NCBI GenBank assembly: GCA_003563255.1
Contig: PWSL01000486.1
Coordinates: 1 to 9,860, forward strand
Direction: 5' to 3'
DNA from: Desulfonatronospira sp.
GTDB lineage: Bacteria > Desulfobacterota > Desulfovibrionia > Desulfovibrionales > Desulfonatronovibrionaceae
DNA: 9,860 nt
Below are positions 7,064 to 9,860 of the stretch, in pieces; the stretch's first letter is position 1; each line of letters begins with the position of its first letter. Below the pieces are notes generated by a model. It saw only the letters and a program-made list of their open reading frames with translations, did no database searches and was not told the origin of the DNA. Both the position numbers and the translations under genes were made by a program.

Positions 7064-8302
7064 ATGGGCATGGTGGATGTAACAGAATTAACTCCAGGAC
7101 AAATCCTTGAGAGCAACGTAGTCACTCCAAATGGACGACTCATTCTCCCCAAGGGGATTGCCCTGACCCCTAGCCATATAGCTTTTCTACACAAATGGGG
7201 CATAGCCAGAGTTCAGGTCCAGGGGGACCGGGATGAAGACAAGGAAGTGAACCATGAATTATTGAACAGAATCGAGAATTATCTGGCGCCCCTGTATGCC
7301 TGCAACGACATGGAAGATCCCGTTACCAGGGCTGTTTACGAACATGCAGTGAGGCGACTGCTCGCAAGATGTTCCAGCGGATGGATCATCCCAGAAAAAG
7401 AGCCCAGTCTGCCTGTCAATGACGGCCAACTGCTGGACAGCTTTTTCGCCGGAGAATTCAGCCTGCAGGATCTGGTAAAGCACGATGTGAAACTGGCTTC
7501 CTTTCCGGATATTTATTTCAAAATCCACAAGGCCATAAACTCCCCCAAAAGCACAGCCCATTACCTGGCAGGCATAATCAGCATGGATCCAAGCCTGAGT
7601 GCCAAACTCCTAAAAATTGTCAACAGCCCTTTTTACGGCCTCAAAAGCAGGGTTGACACAATATCGCGGGCGGTTGCCATGGTGGGGTTAAACGAACTTT
7701 CGACCCTGGCCCTGGGCATATCCGCCATCAATGCCTTCAGGGATATCCCCCGCGAACTTGTGGATATGCGCTCGTTCTGGGCTCATTGTGTGGCTGTGGG
7801 CGTCCTGGCCAGGCACCTGGGAAAGAATTTTCCGGAACTCTCCAGGGAAGGACTGTTCGTGTGCGGTCTCCTGCACGATATCGGCAGGCTGGTAATGTTC
7901 AGGAGATTGCCGGCCATTTCAACAGAGGCCATTATCTACGCCCAGTCCAATCTTTTGCCCCTGGTGGAGGCTGAACGGGACCTGCTCGGCTTTGAGCATG
8001 CCCAGATAGGTGCAGCAATTTTTAAAGCATGGGAGTTGCCCGAATTTATCGCCCAACCCATCGGGGGGCATCACCAGGATGACTGTTTTGATAGTCTATT
8101 GCCCGCCATTGTTCATCTTGCTGATTTTATCGCCATTGCTATGGCCTTTTCCGAAAAAGGCTCCCTTATAGCCCCCCCCTTGAGCGCTCGGGCATGCGAT
8201 ACTGTGAAGCTCACTCCTGAAACACTGGATGAAATTCTTCCCCAGGCCCAGGAGGAGTTCGAAACCATTGTCAGTGCTTTCTTCGCGCCAGGACAATCAT
8301 GA
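7064..8302 (+). CDS. HDOD-domain signalling protein
   Basis: This 412-residue protein has two parts. Residues 3-54 (ELTPGQILESNVV, NGRLILPKGIALT) resemble the short N-terminal module found before HD-GYP and HDOD domains in many bacteria. Residues ~140-340 form an HDOD domain, an HD-related helical fold used in regulatory proteins. Visible marks are FPDIYFKIHKAI (147-158), IISMDPSLSAKLLKIVNSPF (171-190), H241, a retained HD pair at 271-272 in CGLLHDIGRL, H312 and GGHH at 334-337. The His/Asp set looks more complete than in many HDOD proteins, so residual metal binding is possible; enzymatic activity is not established for the family. No membrane segment or GGDEF/EAL domain is attached. The ATG at 7064 has only a weak AGGA 13 nt upstream; ATG at 7070 is an alternative. 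The target process cannot be inferred from the neighbours. Confidence 0.88.
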   Translation: MGMVDVTELTPGQILESNVVTPNGRLILPKGIALTPSHIAFLHKWGIARVQVQGDRDEDKEVNHELLNRIENYLAPLYACNDMEDPVTRAVYEHAVRRLLARCSSGWIIPEKEPSLPVNDGQLLDSFFAGEFSLQDLVKHDVKLASFPDIYFKIHKAINSPKSTAHYLAGIISMDPSLSAKLLKIVNSPFYGLKSRVDTISRAVAMVGLNELSTLALGISAINAFRDIPRELVDMRSFWAHCVAVGVLARHLGKNFPELSREGLFVCGLLHDIGRLVMFRRLPAISTEAIIYAQSNLLPLVEAERDLLGFEHAQIGAAIFKAWELPEFIAQPIGGHHQDDCFDSLLPAIVHLADFIAIAMAFSEKGSLIAPPLSARACDTVKLTPETLDEILPQAQEEFETIVSAFFAPGQS

Positions 8303-8321
8303 AAGCCCCTATATCAGTGAC

Positions 8322-8660
8322 TTATGTAGCCGCCAGCCTGCGGGTGTTTTTCCTCAGATTGTGGATCTTCTTGCGCAGAATGTCGCGCTCCTTGCGTCTG
8401 GACTTGGGCGTTTCCAGCCTTTTGGTCTGCAACTCCTTGATCCTGCCTTTCAGGCTGATAATCTGCTCCTTGTAGGCTCCTGTCTTGCTGCTTTCTTCAG
8501 TCATCCCAAGCACTTCCTTGATGGAAGTCAGAAGCTCCTCCTTGCTCTTTCCCGAAGCTCCGGTTATTTGTGGAATCTTTTCTATACACAGTTGCCGCAG
8601 CTCTTTGGCGGTCATTTTGTCCAGGGGCTTCTTAAGTTCCAGCTTGATTTCTTCGCTCAC
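8322..8660 (-). CDS. Small Rho-N/SAP-like protein with basic coiled tail
   Basis: This 112-residue protein starts at a GTG. Residues ~13-52 (LDKMTAKELRQLCIEKIPQI, then GKSKEELLTSIKEVLG) have the helix-extended-helix pattern of the Rho factor N-terminal domain, which is related to SAP-type nucleic-acid-binding modules. Residues ~62-110 are strongly charged, Lys/Arg-rich and predicted by eye to be helical or coiled coil. This suggests a small cytosolic nucleic-acid-associated protein, but no specific function is recognised. It converges on the HDOD gene with 19 nt between stop codons. Its upstream region is AT-rich and suitable for a promoter, though I could not define one with confidence. Confidence 0.8.
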   Translation of the reverse strand: MSEEIKLELKKPLDKMTAKELRQLCIEKIPQITGASGKSKEELLTSIKEVLGMTEESSKTGAYKEQIISLKGRIKELQTKRLETPKSRRKERDILRKKIHNLRKNTRRLAAT

Positions 8661-8665
8661 GCAAT

Positions 8666-8672
8666 CCTCCTT
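8666..8672 (-). promoter_or_regulatory. Strong ribosome binding site of the Rho-N-like gene
   Basis: On the - strand AAGGAGG lies 5 nt before the GTG codon at 8660. This near-perfect Shine-Dalgarno fixes the start and argues that this short ORF is a real, well-translated gene. Confidence 0.8.
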
Positions 8673-8864
8673 GAAAAAAAAGGTTTTAAGGTTTTTTGTT
8701 TAAATCTACCTTGATAGTTTAAAGTTTCTGGTTGAAAAAAATAAAGTTAATATATTTGGATAGATATCCGGCCTGACCCGAAAGACACATTGATCTGCCA
8801 AAAAAGCTAATAAAAATAAACAATTACAAAAAAACTTTGTAACTTCTCAATAACTCTGTGCAGT

Positions 8865-8895
8865 ATTCCTGGATACCGGCTTCCGCCGGTATGAC
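8865..8895 (+). repeat. Inner palindromic arm, left
   Basis: Within this arm ATACCGGC (8874-8881) pairs perfectly with GCCGGTAT (8886-8893) around TTCC, an 8-bp hairpin. The whole arm is inverted relative to 8924-8954. Confidence 0.65.
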
Positions 8896-8923
8896 ATCAC
8901 AATGCAACAACCTGTTTCCATTC

Positions 8924-8954
8924 GTCATTGGGGCGAAAGCCGGAATCCAGGAAT
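8924..8954 (-). repeat. Inner palindromic arm, right
   Basis: This is the inverted partner of the left arm. Its own hairpin (ATTGGGGC, GAAA, GCCGGAAT) has two mismatched positions, so it is a decayed copy compared with the left arm. Confidence 0.65.
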
Positions 8955-9031
8955 TTTCTTATTGTAAAGATCGCCAGGAGTTATTGAGAAGTTACAAAAC
9001 ATTTAACTGTCTAGTGCTTAAAATGACTCTT

Positions 9032-9065
9032 GGGGACAAGCGGGTCCCGGAAGAAGCCAGTCCCC
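9032..9065 (-). repeat. GGGGAC/GTCCCC hairpin downstream of dciA-like gene
   Basis: GGGGAC at 9032-9037 pairs with GTCCCC at 9060-9065 around a 22-nt loop. It lies 35 nt past the stop codon of the DUF721 gene on the - strand. No T-run follows on that strand, so intrinsic termination is uncertain. The same hexamers form the GGGGACTGTCCC palindromes at 6882 and 6968, suggesting a relative with an enlarged middle. Confidence 0.5.
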
Positions 9066-9099
9066 GTGCCACATGCAAAGCGCTGACAGCTACAATAAA

Positions 9100-9552
9100 T
9101 CACAGTTTTCCTGTAGTGTTAAAAAATTCTACATATTTGGCATAACATCTGGCGATTGCTGAACCCCTGGGCAGAGTGCCCAGCAGGCTTCCAAGCCTGG
9201 CCGGGCGCTGGGGCTTTAGACCCGCCACGGGATTCTGCACCAGAGAAGCATCCAGAGGGACCCTGCCCTTTAACAGCTCCACCTTCAGGTTGTCAAAAAG
9301 AACCTTTCCGCAGTAAGCGTTCACCTTCTCCAGCAAATCGTCTTTTCTAAATGTCAGTTCCTGGATGACTATAGAGTCATGAGCCCCCAGGATCAGAGTG
9401 TTTTTTTTTCGCTCTACCGGGCTGACCAGGTCTGCATCTTCATCACCTACTATGGTTCGCCAGTTTTCACAGACTTTGGTAAACAGGTAATGCCTGCCAT
9501 CCGGATCGTAGCGACTGAATAAAGAATCCAGACCTTCGCTTAATGACTTCAT
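9100..9552 (-). CDS. DUF721/DciA-family protein
   Basis: This 150-residue cytosolic protein has the DUF721 domain in residues ~5-97: a first helix (LSEGLDSLFSRY), then WRTIVGDEDADLVSPVERKK (31-50), NTLILGAHDSIVIQELTFRK (51-70) and a helix ending in FDNLKVELLKGR (86-97). DciA proteins of this family help load the replicative helicase DnaB in bacteria that lack DnaC/DnaI. The C-terminal ~50 residues, rich in Pro, Arg and Gly, look unstructured and do not match anything I recognise. ATG at 9552 is chosen because it starts at the first domain helix; a TTG at 9606 would add 18 residues. Neither start has a good Shine-Dalgarno. It is monocistronic as far as the window shows, and a DciA role is inferred from the domain alone. 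Confidence 0.78.
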   Translation of the reverse strand: MKSLSEGLDSLFSRYDPDGRHYLFTKVCENWRTIVGDEDADLVSPVERKKNTLILGAHDSIVIQELTFRKDDLLEKVNAYCGKVLFDNLKVELLKGRVPLDASLVQNPVAGLKPQRPARLGSLLGTLPRGSAIARCYAKYVEFFNTTGKL

Positions 9553-9698
9553 AAATAACAATGTAAAATTTTTTCCAGGCCAGGGCAATACCTTGCGCGA
9601 CCACAAATTTACCAGTAGGGCCAGGCCCGCCTTAGGCGCTTAGTGAAAATTTCAAACCAACATGTTGTTTCATTTTCAAAGAAAGCCAAGAGGTTTTG

Positions 9699-9726
9699 CC
9701 CACGGAACACACGGAAGGACACGGAA
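9699..9726 (-). repeat. Triplicated 7-mer intergenic repeat, copy B
   Basis: CACGGAA occurs on the + strand at 9701, 9710 and 9720, spaced 9 and 10 nt. Read on the - strand it is a TTCCGTG triplet ending in GGG, matching copy A (48-75) at 21 of 28 positions. It continues into CAAAACCTCTT, comparable with CTAAAAACTCTT after copy A. Confidence 0.65.
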
Positions 9727-9740
9727 GCTTTTTCTTTCTT

Positions 9741-9757
9741 CCCACGCTCTGCGTGGG
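9741..9757. repeat. CCCACGC-TCT-GCGTGGG hairpin
   Basis: Perfect 7-bp GC-rich stem with a 3-nt loop. The sequence type is, to my recollection, a widespread bacterial intergenic palindrome. Confidence 0.65.
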
Positions 9758-9767
9758 AGCGTATCTG

Positions 9768-9836
9768 GATCCAGCACTCACTTTTGGCAATGGAGAAATA
9801 CCAGAAAAAATAGTATTCAAAAGTGAGTGCTGGATC
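9768..9836. repeat. Long-arm palindrome, 19-bp arms
   Basis: GATCCAGCACTCACTTTTG at 9768-9786 is perfectly inverted at 9818-9836, with a 31-nt AT-rich middle. No gene and no T-run follow, so it is better seen as a tiny MITE-like unit than as a terminator. Confidence 0.65.
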
Positions 9837-9842
9837 ATTGGT

Positions 9843-9857
9843 GGACGCGGAGCGTCC
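9843..9857. repeat. GGACGC-GGA-GCGTCC hairpin
   Basis: Perfect 6-bp stem with a 3-nt loop, at the window edge. It is built like the hairpin at 9741-9757. Confidence 0.6.
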
Positions 9858-9860
9858 GGA

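Larger units (their letters stand above)
8836..8998. mobile_element. MITE-like nested palindromic element, 163 bp
   Basis: Perfect 21-bp inverted ends lie at 8836-8856 and 8978-8998 (outer sequence TTTGTAACTTCTCAATAA and on). Within them is a second inverted repeat of 31 bp, 8865-8895 against 8924-8954, matching at 26 of 31 positions and separated by 28 nt. No transposase is encoded. The inner arms are of the widespread CCGGCTTTCGCCGG type of proteobacterial intergenic repeat. An 8-bp TTACAAAA occurs just outside the left end (8824-8831) and at the right end (8992-8999), but it overlaps the terminal repeat and is not a clean target-site duplication. Confidence 0.7.
9607..9860. other. Non-coding repeat-rich end of window
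   Basis: No convincing gene is present. The stretch holds a GGGCC/GGCCC inverted repeat (9618-9628), a triplicated CACGGAA repeat (9699-9726), two short GC hairpins (9741-9757, 9843-9857) and a 69-bp long-arm palindrome (9768-9836) between them. The promoter of the DUF721 gene presumably lies in its left part, but no clear -35/-10 pair could be fixed. Confidence 0.6.

Noticed and set aside
8229..8714. + strand frame of 161 codons across the Rho-N-like gene
   Set aside because: The opposite strand has a strong Shine-Dalgarno and a sensible domain; this frame has neither.
8858..9145. + strand reading frame of 95 codons over the nested repeat
   Set aside because: It translates the repeat arms into the WIPASAGMT/KAGIQ type of product that is a known artefact of these intergenic repeats; it lacks a ribosome binding site.
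9632..9838. - strand frame of 68 codons at the window end
   Set aside because: It runs through the palindromes and the triplicated repeat; not a credible protein.

Overview
The window looks like a chromosomal segment of a Desulfobacterota (former Deltaproteobacteria) bacterium, most likely of the Desulfovibrionales. Three things suggest this: menaquinone is made by the futalosine route (MqnB, MqnD), FGAM synthase is a PurS-PurL type polypeptide of 994 residues with no glutaminase domain, and intergenic spaces are crowded with short palindromic repeats. This placement is inference from gene content and protein style, not from a database match. Coding DNA is moderately GC-rich; the spacers around 6750-7060, 8660-9100 and 9600-9860 are more AT-rich.

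Region 1 (177-5716, + strand) is a compact probable operon: mqnB (futalosine hydrolase), mqnD (1,4-dihydroxy-6-naphthoate synthase), a long-chain polyprenyl diphosphate synthase and purSL. Gaps are 6, 57 and 14 nt. The first three serve menaquinone: two make the naphthoquinone head and the third makes the isoprenoid tail. The purine gene at the end may be linked by logic, because the futalosine pathway builds on a purine nucleoside and MqnB releases the purine base.

Region 2 (5730-6746, - strand) holds one convergent gene encoding an apparent fusion of a TrmO/TsaA-type SAM-dependent tRNA methyltransferase domain to a complete class II (fuculose-phosphate type) aldolase domain. This is the most unusual protein in the window.

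Region 3 (6747-7063) is a spacer with an inverted pair of GGGGACTGTCCC palindromes inside 12-bp terminal inverted repeats. Region 4 (7064-8302, + strand) encodes an HDOD-domain signalling protein. Region 5 (8322-8660, - strand) encodes a small basic protein with a Rho N-terminal-like fold and a charged helical tail. Region 6 (8661-9099) contains a 163-bp MITE-like nested palindrome (8836-8998) and a further GGGGAC/GTCCCC hairpin. Region 7 (9100-9552, - strand) encodes a DUF721/DciA-family protein. Region 8 (9607-9860) is non-coding and packed with palindromes.

The two ends of the window carry divergent, oppositely oriented copies of one repeat family, built from three 7-mers spaced 9-10 nt apart (48-75 and 9699-9726). 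No tRNA, rRNA, CRISPR array or intact transposase gene was seen.
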